A DNA stretch of 64,000 nt from Crassaminicella profunda (GTDB taxonomy: Bacteria; Bacillota; Clostridia; Peptostreptococcales; Thermotaleaceae). The stretch is taken from the NCBI RefSeq assembly GCF_019884785.1, contig NZ_CP082326.1, positions 3,341,355 through 3,405,354 on the forward strand, written 5' to 3'. Under the pieces are notes generated by a model. The model was not told the DNA's origin. It saw nothing but the letters and a program-made list of their open reading frames with translations, and did not search any database. Of the stretch, positions 55,257 through 64,000 are shown in pieces. The position numbers and the translations under genes are program-made. Positions within the stretch are counted from its first letter, which is position 1; each line of letters starts with the position of its first letter.

Positions 55257-58121
55257 TTATTTTTTTCCTTTTTCTTTACTTTCTTCTTCTACCAAGCTTT
55301 CAATTTTCTTAACTTCCTCCTGAATGGTTTTGTCTATTCTTTCTAGCTTTTGCTCTTGCTCTTTCACCATTTCTTCTTTTTGTTTATTTCTTTCCTCTCC
55401 ATGAAGGTATTCTTTTCTTATAACTGCCATATAACTATCTAACCCTTTTTCTAACTCTTTAGGTGACTTGATTGCTTTTTCAATATCTTCTAATACCTTT
55501 TGAGCCATAGCAGCTTCCCGCAAGGCATTATTTTCCATAACTTCATAGGTTTGTTGTTTCTCTCCTATAGATTTCATTTTTTCCTCATATGAACCTATTC
55601 TATTTTCTGTATATTCTCTAATATGTTCTTCCATACTTTTCTCTTGATTTTTTTTATGCATTCCCTTTGCCGTTCTAACAGCACTACTATCCAGATTAAG
55701 AAATGGTATTACATGATTTAAAAAATGTTTGAAACCACCTTCTGTTTCATAAATCCCTGCAAGGTGCTCTTCTGTAAGTGAAACATTTCCTTTTTTAGCC
55801 TCTTCATATCTAGCTATACGCCCTTCATGCTTATTTTTTCCTTTTCGGGAAGATTTTTTATCTCTTCTTCTCTCTGAATATGCCTTTAATTGTTCTCCTA
55901 ATGTTTTTGTTGAATCAAAATTCTTTTTTACTTCTGCTATAGCATGTTTAGAAAATATTCGCTCTAAACTTTTTTCATTCTCTAAATCAAGCATGCTTTT
56001 TCTTACTTCATCATGCCTTGCCAATCTATTTTTATGTTTTTGTATATGTTTTTGTGCTTGTTGTATTCGTAGGGAATAAGTATCTGCCTTCTTTTGATAC
56101 TTTTTTATATTCCTTATAGATACCTTTAAACTGGCTTCAAATTTTTGCCCAATTCCTTTAGCATCTTGTGCTAAATTAGTTCTTTCACCTGTACTACCAT
56201 ACACTTGCCCTGCTTCTAATAAAGCTCTTTTGGCATCTTCTCCTTCTTTCGATGTAGTGTCTGCTTCTACAGGCTTGGTATTCTTTTTCAATTGCCAAAT
56301 ATTATCTGACGCCTTTTCATGATGAAATTTTCCTTTTTTGTCTCTTGTTACTTCCCCTTTCATCATAAAAAGTCCTAATTCCCATTCTTTAAAACGTATC
56401 TCATAAAGCTTTTTATGAAATACCTTTAATGCACTTGCCTTTACTTCTGCACCAACAGCTGCAACTACTTTAGATTCTATATTATATTTAAAGTTAAAGC
56501 CTTCCTTTTTTGATTGAATTTTTTTATTTTGAATATAAAAGGTGGTTCCTATATTCCCTATGGCACTAGCATGAATGCCCGCCTCAGCAAACAACCCAGC
56601 TGAAGCAGATAAAATCCAATCACTTCCTAATTTTACCCCAGCTCCTATTCTTGCATTTAATTCTCCTTGAATCCCTGCTCTTCCAACTGCATCCCAATCT
56701 TTATCTTGACCTTCTCCTTTTTTTATACCCGCATTTCCAGCTACCTTTACTCCTCCACCTATTTCTACTCCTCCATATATACTAATAGGTACACTCGCCA
56801 CTGGCACATCTAATTCTGCTTTTATGGGCCAAAATGCTGTTTCTCCTGGAAACTCCCAGTCTTCTATTCCTATAGATCCTTGTTTTTCTGGAATATTTAA
56901 TTTACCTACCACATTAAAAATATGCAATGCAACTTCTCCACAAACAAAACCTATTTTCTCAATTTTGAATCCTTGATTCTTGGTATAGGATAATTTTTCT
57001 ATTTTTATTCCAAATCCTTCAAATCCTATGTACTTAAATAAATCCGCATGCTTTCCTAAAAAATTTTCTTGCTCTCCATCTTTATTTTCCTCAATATCAT
57101 TTTTGACAGTAAAAGATACTTCCTCTGCGGTCAATCCATTATTATCTAATTTTGGTTTTTTTAATGTTAAATCTATAAAATTGATTACTTCAATCCCCAT
57201 GCTCTCTATATTGGTATTGGTTATTCCATTTTCATTTATATGAAAAGAAAACTCTTCTATCCCACCTTTTAAAGAATCTCCTACTTCTATATTAATAGAA
57301 GCTGAATTAACAGCAAAATCATTTGTACTGCTGATATACTCCATATCCTTTATGGTTAATGTAAGTCCATGCCATTTAAATTCAAACTGTCCTTTTTTTA
57401 AGTTTCCACTCAATTGATCATTTTTTCTATCATAATCCAGTTCTAAAACCCCAGGCATTTCTTCTTTTATACCAAATAAATTTAAATTCATAGCTTCAGG
57501 TGTAATAATAATATGTCCATTCCTTTTGACAGTAGCTGTCGGCTTTTTCATTTCAAGAATATTCATAAATCGAAAATCATCTAATTCTCTTGTGGCTTCT
57601 CCTAAAAACAAAACCTTTGTATTGAACCATAAATTGCTAAAAAAATCTCCTATATTGCTATGATTCAATTGATTATCTGTTTTTGTTTCATGAACCTGCA
57701 TCTCTGACAAATCAATATCAAAGCTTTCATCCTTTTCATCAGCAGCTTCACTAGGTTGAAAATCAATTTTCAATCGCTGTTTTAAAAAGGTATTAGATTG
57801 ATCGTGATCTTGCCCCTCTACATTTCTTCCTCTTGTGTTCTCAATGAATTCCCGCGTAATATTACTACCAAATAGCCCCTGCTCTGGACGCTTTTCTTCT
57901 TTCTCAATATGATTGCTACTTTTGAAAAAACCAGCAATTTTTGCAAAGAAAGAGAATCCTCCCTCAGATTGACTAGGTATTTCGCAAGCAGCTGTAATCT
58001 CCTCTCTAGATAATTCTGGTTTTCTTTGTTCTTCTTGTACTGCCCTTTCTGTTAACAAGGGCGTTTCTATATTTTTTTGTTGTTCTTCTTTTGGAGATTT
58101 TTTAAATAAACTCCATCCCAT
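55257..58121 (-). CDS. Large protein of unknown function, candidate cargo or accessory
   Basis: I do not recognise this 954-residue protein. It has a charged, disordered N-terminus (1-150) with a short hydrophobic segment (FSFFAKIAGFF), then a long beta-rich region (about 190-590). That region includes a Gly/Ala-rich stretch of repeated strands (ISIYGGVEIGGGVKVAGNAGIKKG...GRAGIQGELNARIGAGVKLGSDWILSASAGLFAEAGIHASAIG), and a coiled-coil Lys/Glu-rich tail (650-950) follows. The Gly-rich alternating strands recall barrel- or helix-forming exported proteins. It has no signal peptide. As second gene of the operon, ahead of the sheath, it is a candidate payload or lumen protein. The ATG follows GTGGTGATAAAA. 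Confidence 0.6.
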   Translation of the reverse strand: MGWSLFKKSPKEEQQKNIETPLLTERAVQEEQRKPELSREEITAACEIPSQSEGGFSFFAKIAGFFKSSNHIEKEEKRPEQGLFGSNITREFIENTRGRNVEGQDHDQSNTFLKQRLKIDFQPSEAADEKDESFDIDLSEMQVHETKTDNQLNHSNIGDFFSNLWFNTKVLFLGEATRELDDFRFMNILEMKKPTATVKRNGHIIITPEAMNLNLFGIKEEMPGVLELDYDRKNDQLSGNLKKGQFEFKWHGLTLTIKDMEYISSTNDFAVNSASINIEVGDSLKGGIEEFSFHINENGITNTNIESMGIEVINFIDLTLKKPKLDNNGLTAEEVSFTVKNDIEENKDGEQENFLGKHADLFKYIGFEGFGIKIEKLSYTKNQGFKIEKIGFVCGEVALHIFNVVGKLNIPEKQGSIGIEDWEFPGETAFWPIKAELDVPVASVPISIYGGVEIGGGVKVAGNAGIKKGEGQDKDWDAVGRAGIQGELNARIGAGVKLGSDWILSASAGLFAEAGIHASAIGNIGTTFYIQNKKIQSKKEGFNFKYNIESKVVAAVGAEVKASALKVFHKKLYEIRFKEWELGLFMMKGEVTRDKKGKFHHEKASDNIWQLKKNTKPVEADTTSKEGEDAKRALLEAGQVYGSTGERTNLAQDAKGIGQKFEASLKVSIRNIKKYQKKADTYSLRIQQAQKHIQKHKNRLARHDEVRKSMLDLENEKSLERIFSKHAIAEVKKNFDSTKTLGEQLKAYSERRRDKKSSRKGKNKHEGRIARYEEAKKGNVSLTEEHLAGIYETEGGFKHFLNHVIPFLNLDSSAVRTAKGMHKKNQEKSMEEHIREYTENRIGSYEEKMKSIGEKQQTYEVMENNALREAAMAQKVLEDIEKAIKSPKELEKGLDSYMAVIRKEYLHGEERNKQKEEMVKEQEQKLERIDKTIQEEVKKIESLVEEESKEKGKK

Positions 58122-58164
58122 TTTTATCACCACAATATCCTTTACATTTTTGAATTATAAAAAA

Positions 58165-59166
58165 TTACAAATCATTCATCTCTTGTGATTCTTCCTTTTT
58201 CTCATCATGTAAATTTTCTTCTATATATTCTGTGGTATCTTTATGATCTTGAAAAAAAGTATATTCTAATTTTCTTTGATTTTTTTCTGTACTTTTAAGT
58301 ATTTGTTGTAATTTCTTTTGGAATTTACTCTTTTTCTGAAGCTTTCTTTGAATAATCTTTTTATATTGCTCTATATGTTTTTTCATCTTTTCTTGATAGA
58401 TCTTTATATGTTTATATTCTTTGTTGAAAAAAATAGTATCAGTTTTTTTTCTTTGCAATATAGTTTCTTGAATTATTTTTTCTCTATCCTCTAACACTTC
58501 AAGTCTTTTCTTGAATACCTTGATTTTTTCTTTTTCTTTCTTCGTACTAATAAAAGGGAGTACTTTATTTAAAGTACTATATTTATCATTTTCAATTCTT
58601 TTTTGGATGTTTTGTATGAATTTTCCGACATTTTTCGACATATTTATTGTTATGGCTGTAGCACTATTTTGTATAGGATTTTTCATATAATTTACATCAC
58701 TCAAACTAGTTTTTTTAGCTCTACCCTCATTGACTATCTTCATATCCTGCATATTTGCAGTTTGATTTGGTGCATTTTTTAATAGTGCAATAAATATCCA
58801 ATGGTCATCTTCTTCAAATTGACCCCCTACTAAATTACCTGTATCCAAAGACACATCTAACAATTTTTTAGGGTCACCCTTTGCTCTTTTTTCCCCTATG
58901 GTAGGTATATATTCTTCTAATTTTTTATCTTCTGCTACATAATTATTTTTTATATCTTCTATTAAAGACTTTATAGTATCTAATTCATATACAGTTTCTC
59001 CATAGGAATTAGCTAATTCATTCTCTAAAAAATCTCTCGTATCCTTATTGCCTGAAGCTATATCCATCTTTATCAATTCTTCATATTCAAATGCTTTATT
59101 CCTTTTTTCTTTAGCATGTACAATAGTTTCTTTTTTCCCTAGACTCTTTTTTATAAGTCTTTTCAT
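58165..59166 (-). CDS. Coiled-coil protein of unknown function, first gene of the injection operon
   Basis: This 333-residue basic protein is not recognised. The first 90 residues are Lys/Glu-rich; residues about 95-190 are mixed (TGNLVGGQFEEDDHWIFIALLKNAPNQTANMQDMKIVNEG), and 190-320 form a long helix rich in Lys and Gln (RKLQKKSKFQKKLQQILKSTEKNQRKLEY). It precedes the 954-residue protein by 43 bases and is the promoter-proximal gene. The basic helical character matches the tail of its neighbour, so they may act together. GGAGATTGGGTG precedes the ATG. Confidence 0.6.
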   Translation of the reverse strand: MKRLIKKSLGKKETIVHAKEKRNKAFEYEELIKMDIASGNKDTRDFLENELANSYGETVYELDTIKSLIEDIKNNYVAEDKKLEEYIPTIGEKRAKGDPKKLLDVSLDTGNLVGGQFEEDDHWIFIALLKNAPNQTANMQDMKIVNEGRAKKTSLSDVNYMKNPIQNSATAITINMSKNVGKFIQNIQKRIENDKYSTLNKVLPFISTKKEKEKIKVFKKRLEVLEDREKIIQETILQRKKTDTIFFNKEYKHIKIYQEKMKKHIEQYKKIIQRKLQKKSKFQKKLQQILKSTEKNQRKLEYTFFQDHKDTTEYIEENLHDEKKEESQEMNDL

Positions 59167-59457
59167 CACCCAATCTCCATATTGATTACCAGAATAAATA
59201 ACAATCTCATTTAACTATATGCTTGTTTTATAAAAATCATTATTCATTTTATTTTACAAAATGTCCATTATATACTAATTATATTATAATTTTCAATTAA
59301 ATACTACTTTTCATCTATATTTTTCGACTTTTTTTGAAAATTTTGATTTTACTCGTTCAAGTAAATAAATTTTCTATCTATTTATACTTCTATAAAATAT
59401 TCATGAGCTGTGAAAAAAGTTATCCCTAGCTTTTTAAAGCTTATTGATTTCCTAAAG
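59167..59457. other. Upstream region of the injection operon
   Basis: No gene is seen here. It carries the promoter TTGAAA-18-TATAAT and, 27 bases further upstream, AGTCGAAAAAT, one base away from the Spo0A-box core TGTCGAA. It also contains a small palindrome AGCTTTTTAAAGCT near 59430. The DNA is extremely A+T-rich. Confidence 0.5.
59267..59296 (-). promoter_or_regulatory. SigA-type promoter of the injection-system operon
   Basis: TTGAAA (59291-59296), 18 bases, TATAAT (59267-59272) on the minus strand, about 100 bases before the first gene. A near-match to the Spo0A box lies at 59323-59329. Confidence 0.65.
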
Positions 59458-59497
59458 AAAAAAAGACTATATACGCAAAACTAAGCGGTATATAGCC
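59458..59497 (-). terminator. Terminator of clpB
   Basis: CTATATACCGC/GCGTATATAG stem on the minus strand followed by TCTTTTTTTC. It separates clpB from the injection operon, although upstream read-through remains possible. Confidence 0.85.
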
Positions 59498-59530
59498 CTC
59501 TATCCATTTTCCTAAAATATTATTTTTTCA

Positions 59531-62107
59531 TTAATGCTTTATTTTAAGTTCTCCATCATCTGCATGAATTTTCACCACATCATTTTCTAAAAGTTCTCCC
59601 TTTATGATCATCTTTCCAATTTCTGTTTCTATATACTTTTGCAAATATCTTTTAATAGGACGTGCTCCAAAATTTGGAGAATATCCATGCTCTATAATAT
59701 ATTCCTTTGCTTCTTCTGAAAGAGACACACTCATATTTCTTTCTTTTAATCTATTTTGAATATCTTTCATAGCAAGGTCTATAATCTTTTTAATTTGAGA
59801 TTTTCCTAAAGGCTTAAATAGGACCATCTCATCAATACGGTTTAAAAATTCTGGTCTAAAATGTTTTTTCATTCTCTTATTGATCATCTCTTTTGTTTTT
59901 TCAATAATTTCACCATTTTCAATACCCTCTAATAAATCCTCACTCCCTATATTAGAAGTCATAATAATTACTGTATTTTTAAAATCTACTGTTCTTCCTT
60001 GGCTATCTGTAAGCCTTCCATCATCTAATAGTTGAAGGAGTATATTAAAAACATCTGGATGGGCTTTTTCTATTTCATCAAATAATATAACACTATAGGG
60101 CTTTCTTCTTACAGCTTCTGTTAATTGTCCTCCTTCTTCATATCCTACATATCCTGGAGGAGCTCCTATGAGCCTAGATACAGCAAATTTTTCCATATAT
60201 TCGCTCATATCAATTCTAACCATATTATTCTCACTATCAAACAAAGCTTCTGATAATGATTTAGCAAGCTCTGTTTTTCCAACACCGGTAGGACCTAAGA
60301 ATATAAATGAACCAATTGGTTTATGAAAATCTTTTAATCCTGCCCTTGCACGAATAACTGCATCAGATACAGCTGTTACTGCTTCTTCCTGTCCAACGAC
60401 CCTTTTGTGTAGAATTTCTTCTAAATGGATTAATTTTTCTTTTTCACTTTCAACAAGTTTAGCAACTGGAATTCCTGTCCATCTTGCTACGATTTGTGCA
60501 ATTTCTTCATCTGTTACTTCTTCTTTGATCATGCTTCTTTCATTTTGTTTTGTTTTCTCTTCTTCTAATTTTTTTTGTAAACTTGGTAAAGTCCCATGTT
60601 TTAGGATTGCCAATTGGTTGAGGTCATATTTTCTTTCTGCTTCTTCTATTTGGTATTTTACCTTTTCAAGCTCTTTCTTTATTTCTTTTATTCCTTCTAT
60701 ATTTTTCTTTTCAAGCTCCCACTGAGCCTTCATACCACTTGATTTTTCTTTTATTTGTCCAATGTCTTCTTCAATGCTTTGTAATCTTTTTATAGATGCT
60801 TGATCGTTTTCTTTTTTTAAAGCTTCTCTTTCAATTTCAAGCTGCATGATTTTCCTACTGATTTCATCAAGCTCTGCAGGCATACTATCAATTTCTGTTC
60901 TAAGCATGGCTGCTGCTTCATCCATTAAATCAATTGCCTTATCTGGTAAAAATCGATCACTTATATATCGATCTGAAAGAGTAGCACAAGCAATAATAGC
61001 ATTATCTGCAATACGTACTCCATGATGAATTTCAAATCGTTCCTTCAATCCTCTTAAAATAGATATACTATCTTCTACGGTTGGCTGATTGACCATTACC
61101 TTTTGAAATCTTCTCTCAAGGGCTGCATCCTTTTCAATATACATGCGATACTCATTGAGTGTAGTTGCACCTATACAATGAAGTTCTCCACGAGCAAGCA
61201 TTGGTTTTAAAATATTACCAGCATCCAATGCCCCTTCCGTCTTTCCTGCACCTACAATATTATGAATTTCATCAATAAAAAGAATAATATTGCCATTAGA
61301 TTTTTCTACTTCATTCAGTACTGCCTTTAGTCTTTCTTCAAATTCTCCTCTGAATTTTGCTCCTGCAATTAATGCACCCATATCTAATGCAAAAATAGTT
61401 TTATTTTTTAATCCTTCAGGAACATCTCCTTTTAAAATTCTTTGAGCAAGACCTTCTACAATAGCAGTTTTTCCTACTCCTGGTTCTCCAATTAATACTG
61501 GATTATTTTTCGTACGTCTAGCTAAAATTCTAATCACATGACGGATTTCACCATCTCTTCCTATTACAGGATCCAGTTTCTTAGCTCTTGCTAATTCCAC
61601 CAAATCTCTTCCATATTTTTTCAACACCTCATAAGTATCTTCTGGATTTTGGGATGTGATTCTTTGATTTCCTCTTACTTTATTTAAGCTTTCCAAAAAT
61701 TTTTCTCGATGAATTCCATATCTCTTAAATATTTTCTCTGAAGGTGTATTTTTTTCACTAAGTAGTGCTAAATATAAATGTTCTACTCCTGTATATTCAT
61801 CTTTAAACTTATTAGCATAGCTTTCTGCATCAAGTAATAATTTATTAAATCTTCTAGTTGCATATACTTCAGCCCCACTTCCATATACTTTGGCAATTTT
61901 TTTTATTTCTTCTTTTAAATCTTTTATCATCAAATCCACATTTTCTTCCATAAACTGAAGGAGCTTAGGAATCAATCCATCCTTTTGCATCAGAAGAGCC
62001 AAATGAATATGTTCTCCATCTATTTGCTGCTGTTCTTCTTTTATAGTAATTTCTTGAGCTAATGCAATTGCCTCCTGTGCCCTTTGTGTGAATTTTTCAA
62101 TATTCAT
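59531..62107 (-). CDS. clpB: ClpB disaggregase
   Basis: This 858-residue, full-length Hsp100 protein has an N domain (1-145), first AAA domain with Walker A GEPGVGKT at 207-214 and [12 protein letters not shown], a middle coiled coil (about 400-530) that marks ClpB rather than ClpC or ClpA, a second AAA domain with GPTGVGKT at 605-612 and [14 protein letters not shown], and a D2 small domain. It disaggregates proteins with DnaK. AGGAGGGGATCGT precedes the ATG. Expression is stress-controlled through CtsR. It lies just upstream of the injection operon on the same strand, but a terminator separates them. Confidence 0.96.
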   Translation of the reverse strand: MNIEKFTQRAQEAIALAQEITIKEEQQQIDGEHIHLALLMQKDGLIPKLLQFMEENVDLMIKDLKEEIKKIAKVYGSGAEVYATRRFNKLLLDAESYANKFKDEYTGVEHLYLALLSEKNTPSEKIFKRYGIHREKFLESLNKVRGNQRITSQNPEDTYEVLKKYGRDLVELARAKKLDPVIGRDGEIRHVIRILARRTKNNPVLIGEPGVGKTAIVEGLAQRILKGDVPEGLKNKTIFALDMGALIAGAKFRGEFEERLKAVLNEVEKSNGNIILFIDEIHNIVGAGKTEGALDAGNILKPMLARGELHCIGATTLNEYRMYIEKDAALERRFQKVMVNQPTVEDSISILRGLKERFEIHHGVRIADNAIIACATLSDRYISDRFLPDKAIDLMDEAAAMLRTEIDSMPAELDEISRKIMQLEIEREALKKENDQASIKRLQSIEEDIGQIKEKSSGMKAQWELEKKNIEGIKEIKKELEKVKYQIEEAERKYDLNQLAILKHGTLPSLQKKLEEEKTKQNERSMIKEEVTDEEIAQIVARWTGIPVAKLVESEKEKLIHLEEILHKRVVGQEEAVTAVSDAVIRARAGLKDFHKPIGSFIFLGPTGVGKTELAKSLSEALFDSENNMVRIDMSEYMEKFAVSRLIGAPPGYVGYEEGGQLTEAVRRKPYSVILFDEIEKAHPDVFNILLQLLDDGRLTDSQGRTVDFKNTVIIMTSNIGSEDLLEGIENGEIIEKTKEMINKRMKKHFRPEFLNRIDEMVLFKPLGKSQIKKIIDLAMKDIQNRLKERNMSVSLSEEAKEYIIEHGYSPNFGARPIKRYLQKYIETEIGKMIIKGELLENDVVKIHADDGELKIKH

Positions 62108-62145
62108 ACGATCCCCTCCTAATTTTTATATTTTCCTACTTCTAC

Positions 62146-62162
62146 TTTGACTTTCTTTGACC
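62146..62162 (-). promoter_or_regulatory. CtsR operator
   Basis: The minus strand reads GGTCAAAGAAAGTCAAA, a perfect tandem heptanucleotide (RGTCAAA-NAN-RGTCAAA) for the heat-shock repressor CtsR. It lies just downstream of the -10 box, overlapping the start of transcription. Confidence 0.93.
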
Positions 62163-62170
62163 TTAATTTC

Positions 62171-62199
62171 ATTATAGATAAATGCTTTGAAAATAGCAA
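62171..62199 (-). promoter_or_regulatory. SigA promoter of clpB
   Basis: TTGCTA (62194-62199), 17 bases, TATAAT (62171-62176) on the minus strand. Confidence 0.88.
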
Positions 62200-62257
62200 G
62201 GGGTTTTATCCATTTTTTTACTTGTTGAATACATACTCTATAAAAAACATAAAAAAT

Positions 62258-62305
62258 AAGAATCCCTAAGTGACTACAAAATCACAAAAGAGATTCTCAT
62301 AGAAT
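62258..62305 (-). terminator. Terminator of the ABC-F gene
   Basis: GAGAATC...GATTCT stem with a long interrupted inner stem (TGTGA/TCACT), followed on the minus strand by TTATTTTTT. Confidence 0.7.
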
Positions 62306-62324
62306 TAAATTTTATTTTGCAAAT

Positions 62325-64000
62325 TTAACGTCCTTTTTCTTCTTCAATTCTCTCTGCTAATTCATTTAAATATTCCCATCGCTCTATTTTTTCTTCTAAT
62401 TCCTTTTCTAATGCTTCTTTTTCACTTACGCATTTTTGTAAGAGCTCAAAATCACTTCCTGCATGATTGATTTTTTCATTAATCTCATCAAGTTTTTCCT
62501 CTATCTTTTCAATCATTTCATCAATCTGATCATATTCTCTTTGCTCTTTAAAGGTAAATTTAAGCTTTTTCGGTTTATTCTCTACTTTATTTTTCTTTTT
62601 CTCTATATTTTTGTTGCTCTTTTCATTGTTAGAGCTTATTCGTTTTTGATCTACTGATTCTTCATATTCTGAATAGTTTCCGGTGTATTGCTTGATCATG
62701 CCGTTTCCTTCAAATGCAAATATTTTATCTGTAATTTTATCTAAAAAATATCGATCATGAGAAACAACAATCACAGCACCCTGAAATTCTTCAAGATAAT
62801 CTTCAAGGATTGTTAACGTTTTTATATCTAAATCATTTGTAGGCTCATCTAAAAAGATTACATTAGGAGCACTCATTAAAACCTTTAATAAATATAGTCT
62901 TCTCTTTTCTCCCCCAGATAATTTCTCAATAGGAGTCCATTGAACATGAGGCGGAAATAAAAATCTCTCTAACATTTGAGAAGCAGTGATTTTCATACCT
63001 TCTCCATTAGTAATATACTCTGCTTCATTTCTTATATAATCAATAACTCTTAATGAATCCTCCATTTCGGTACTTTCTTGTGAAAAATATCCTATTTTTA
63101 CCGTCTCTCCTCTTTCAATCGTTCCATGATCCGGTTGAATTTTCTCTGCCATAATATTTAATAAAGTAGATTTTCCCATTCCATTAGGTCCTACAATCCC
63201 CACCCGATCATTTCTTAATACAATATAGGTAAAATCATCAATACACTTTTTTTCTCCATAGCTTTTATGGATATGGTTTAATTCAATAACCTTTTTCCCT
63301 AAACGTCTTGTCCCTACGGATATCTCCATTTTTTCTTCATCTGTATTTATTTTTTCTTCCTCTAACTTTTCAAACCGCTGAATTCTTGCCTTTTGTTTTG
63401 TACTTCTAGCTTTTACACCACTTTTGATCCAAGCTAATTCTTTACGATAAAGATTCTTTCTTTTCTTTTCTGCTGATACTCTTAGTTCTTCTCTTTCTGA
63501 TTTTGCTTGTAAAAAGGTGCTATAGTTTCCTGTATATTGATAAAGAGTGCCTCCATCTATTTCCAATATCCGATTGGTTACCCGATCTAAAAAATATCGA
63601 TCATGGGTAATCATAAGTAGAGCACCTTTTCTTTTATTTAAATATTCTTCTAACCATTTTATGGTTTCATTATCTATGTGATTCGTCGGTTCGTCTAAAA
63701 CTAATAAATCACAAGGACTAATCAACGCACTGGCTAATGCAATTCTTTTTCTCTGGCCTCCTGAAAGGGTTCCTACCTTCACATCAAAATCATAAATGCC
63801 TAGTTTTGTTAAAACATTTTTCGCTTCACTTTCTAGTTGCCATGCTCCTAAATCATCCATCTCTTGATTTAACTTCATAAATTTATTTTGTAAATCATTA
63901 TCATTTGGAGAATGCTTTAATTTCTCGAGTAGTTCTTCATATGCTCTTAGCACTGTCATAATAGGAGAATTTCCTTTGAATACTTGCTGAAGTATAGTTG
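62325..64000 (-). CDS. ABC-F family ATPase, Uup-like (5' end missing)
   Basis: The reading frame is open to the right edge, so about the first 80-90 residues including the first Walker A motif are outside the window. Present are the first-domain signature LSGGQRKRIALASALISPCDLLVLDEPTNHID, the linker helices (KNLYRKELAWIKSGVKARSTKQKARIQRFEKL), the second ATPase domain with VGIVGPNGMGKSTLLNIMA and LSGGEKRRLYLLKVLMSAPNVIFLDEPTNDLD, and a C-terminal coiled coil (KEQREYDQIDEMIEKIEEKLDEIN...). The coiled coil places it near Uup. These soluble proteins act on ribosomes; no transmembrane domain is present. Confidence 0.92.
   Translation of the reverse strand, partial: TILQQVFKGNSPIMTVLRAYEELLEKLKHSPNDNDLQNKFMKLNQEMDDLGAWQLESEAKNVLTKLGIYDFDVKVGTLSGGQRKRIALASALISPCDLLVLDEPTNHIDNETIKWLEEYLNKRKGALLMITHDRYFLDRVTNRILEIDGGTLYQYTGNYSTFLQAKSEREELRVSAEKKRKNLYRKELAWIKSGVKARSTKQKARIQRFEKLEEEKINTDEEKMEISVGTRRLGKKVIELNHIHKSYGEKKCIDDFTYIVLRNDRVGIVGPNGMGKSTLLNIMAEKIQPDHGTIERGETVKIGYFSQESTEMEDSLRVIDYIRNEAEYITNGEGMKITASQMLERFLFPPHVQWTPIEKLSGGEKRRLYLLKVLMSAPNVIFLDEPTNDLDIKTLTILEDYLEEFQGAVIVVSHDRYFLDKITDKIFAFEGNGMIKQYTGNYSEYEESVDQKRISSNNEKSNKNIEKKKNKVENKPKKLKFTFKEQREYDQIDEMIEKIEEKLDEINEKINHAGSDFELLQKCVSEKEALEKELEEKIERWEYLNELAERIEEEKGR

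Noticed and set aside
58634-58640. Perfect Spo0A-box core (TGTCGAA on the minus strand)
   Set aside because: It lies well inside the coding region of the first injection-operon gene and encodes Met-Ser-Lys, so a regulatory role is unlikely.
21679-59166. Complete prophage
   Set aside because: There are no capsid, portal, terminase, integrase or lysis genes, and DUF4255, the Afp15-like ATPase and the LysM adaptor mark a dedicated injection system.

Overview
The window is very A+T-rich DNA with clostridial-type genes: SpmA/SpmB-like membrane proteins, a ROK-type xylose repressor, CtsR-controlled clpB, strong AGGAGG ribosome-binding sites, and frequent GTG/TTG starts. It most likely comes from an anaerobic, spore-forming member of the Clostridia; the genus cannot be read from the sequence. 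No rRNA, tRNA, CRISPR array or insertion sequence was seen. Most genes lie on the minus strand.

Region 1 (1-19.7 kb) is metabolic. It holds a partial DedA membrane protein, an ECF-transporter S component behind a palindromic operator, and a sugar-phosphate isomerase-like protein. Next comes a seven-gene operon for reclaiming cell-wall peptides: Ala-Glu dipeptide epimerase, an SpmA/SpmB pair, LD-carboxypeptidase, an M20D amidohydrolase, a beta-lactamase-fold hydrolase and PepD dipeptidase. A DUF819/DUF3870 pair with a structured leader, a redox-type small protein with GalM, and a MalY/PatB lyase follow. The region closes with a xylose operon (xylA, ROK repressor, xylB) running into an NhaC-type antiporter.

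Region 2 (19.9-59.2 kb), after a beta-CASP nuclease gene, is a large contractile injection system (extracellular CIS, Afp/PVC-like). The main minus-strand operon runs in the order of a contractile phage tail: two candidate cargo or accessory proteins, a YbjN-like protein, sheath, tube, tail-assembly chaperone, second tube protein, a giant repeat protein in the tape-measure position, LysM adaptor, gp27-like hub, gp5-like spike, gp25-like wedge, two baseplate J-like proteins, a tail protein I-like protein, an Ig-ended baseplate or fibre protein, a GNAT enzyme, and a sensor fused to an MFS transporter. A second minus-strand block holds a degenerate-cyclase receptor, a membrane MORN protein, a TolC-like protein, the DUF4255 cap protein, an accessory beta protein and a PAAR-like tip. 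It converges on a plus-strand Afp15-like AAA+ ATPase. A plus-strand membrane-anchored kinase-like protein sits between the two blocks.

The most notable points are these. (i) There is a dnaX/P2-like -1 frameshift signal (internal SD, then U UUU UUG) joining the chaperone gene to a start-less DUF6760 frame. (ii) The tape-measure candidate contains four near-identical modules of about 288 residues. (iii) A hairpin separates the sheath gene's ribosome-binding site from its start codon. (iv) The locus carries an unusual set of membrane proteins (two sensors with the same extracytoplasmic layout but different outputs, MORN, TolC-like, pseudokinase) and no obvious receptor-binding fibre. Together these suggest a membrane-linked, signal-controlled injection machine.

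Region 3 (59.5-64 kb) is housekeeping: clpB with a perfect CtsR operator, and an ABC-F ATPase cut by the right edge.
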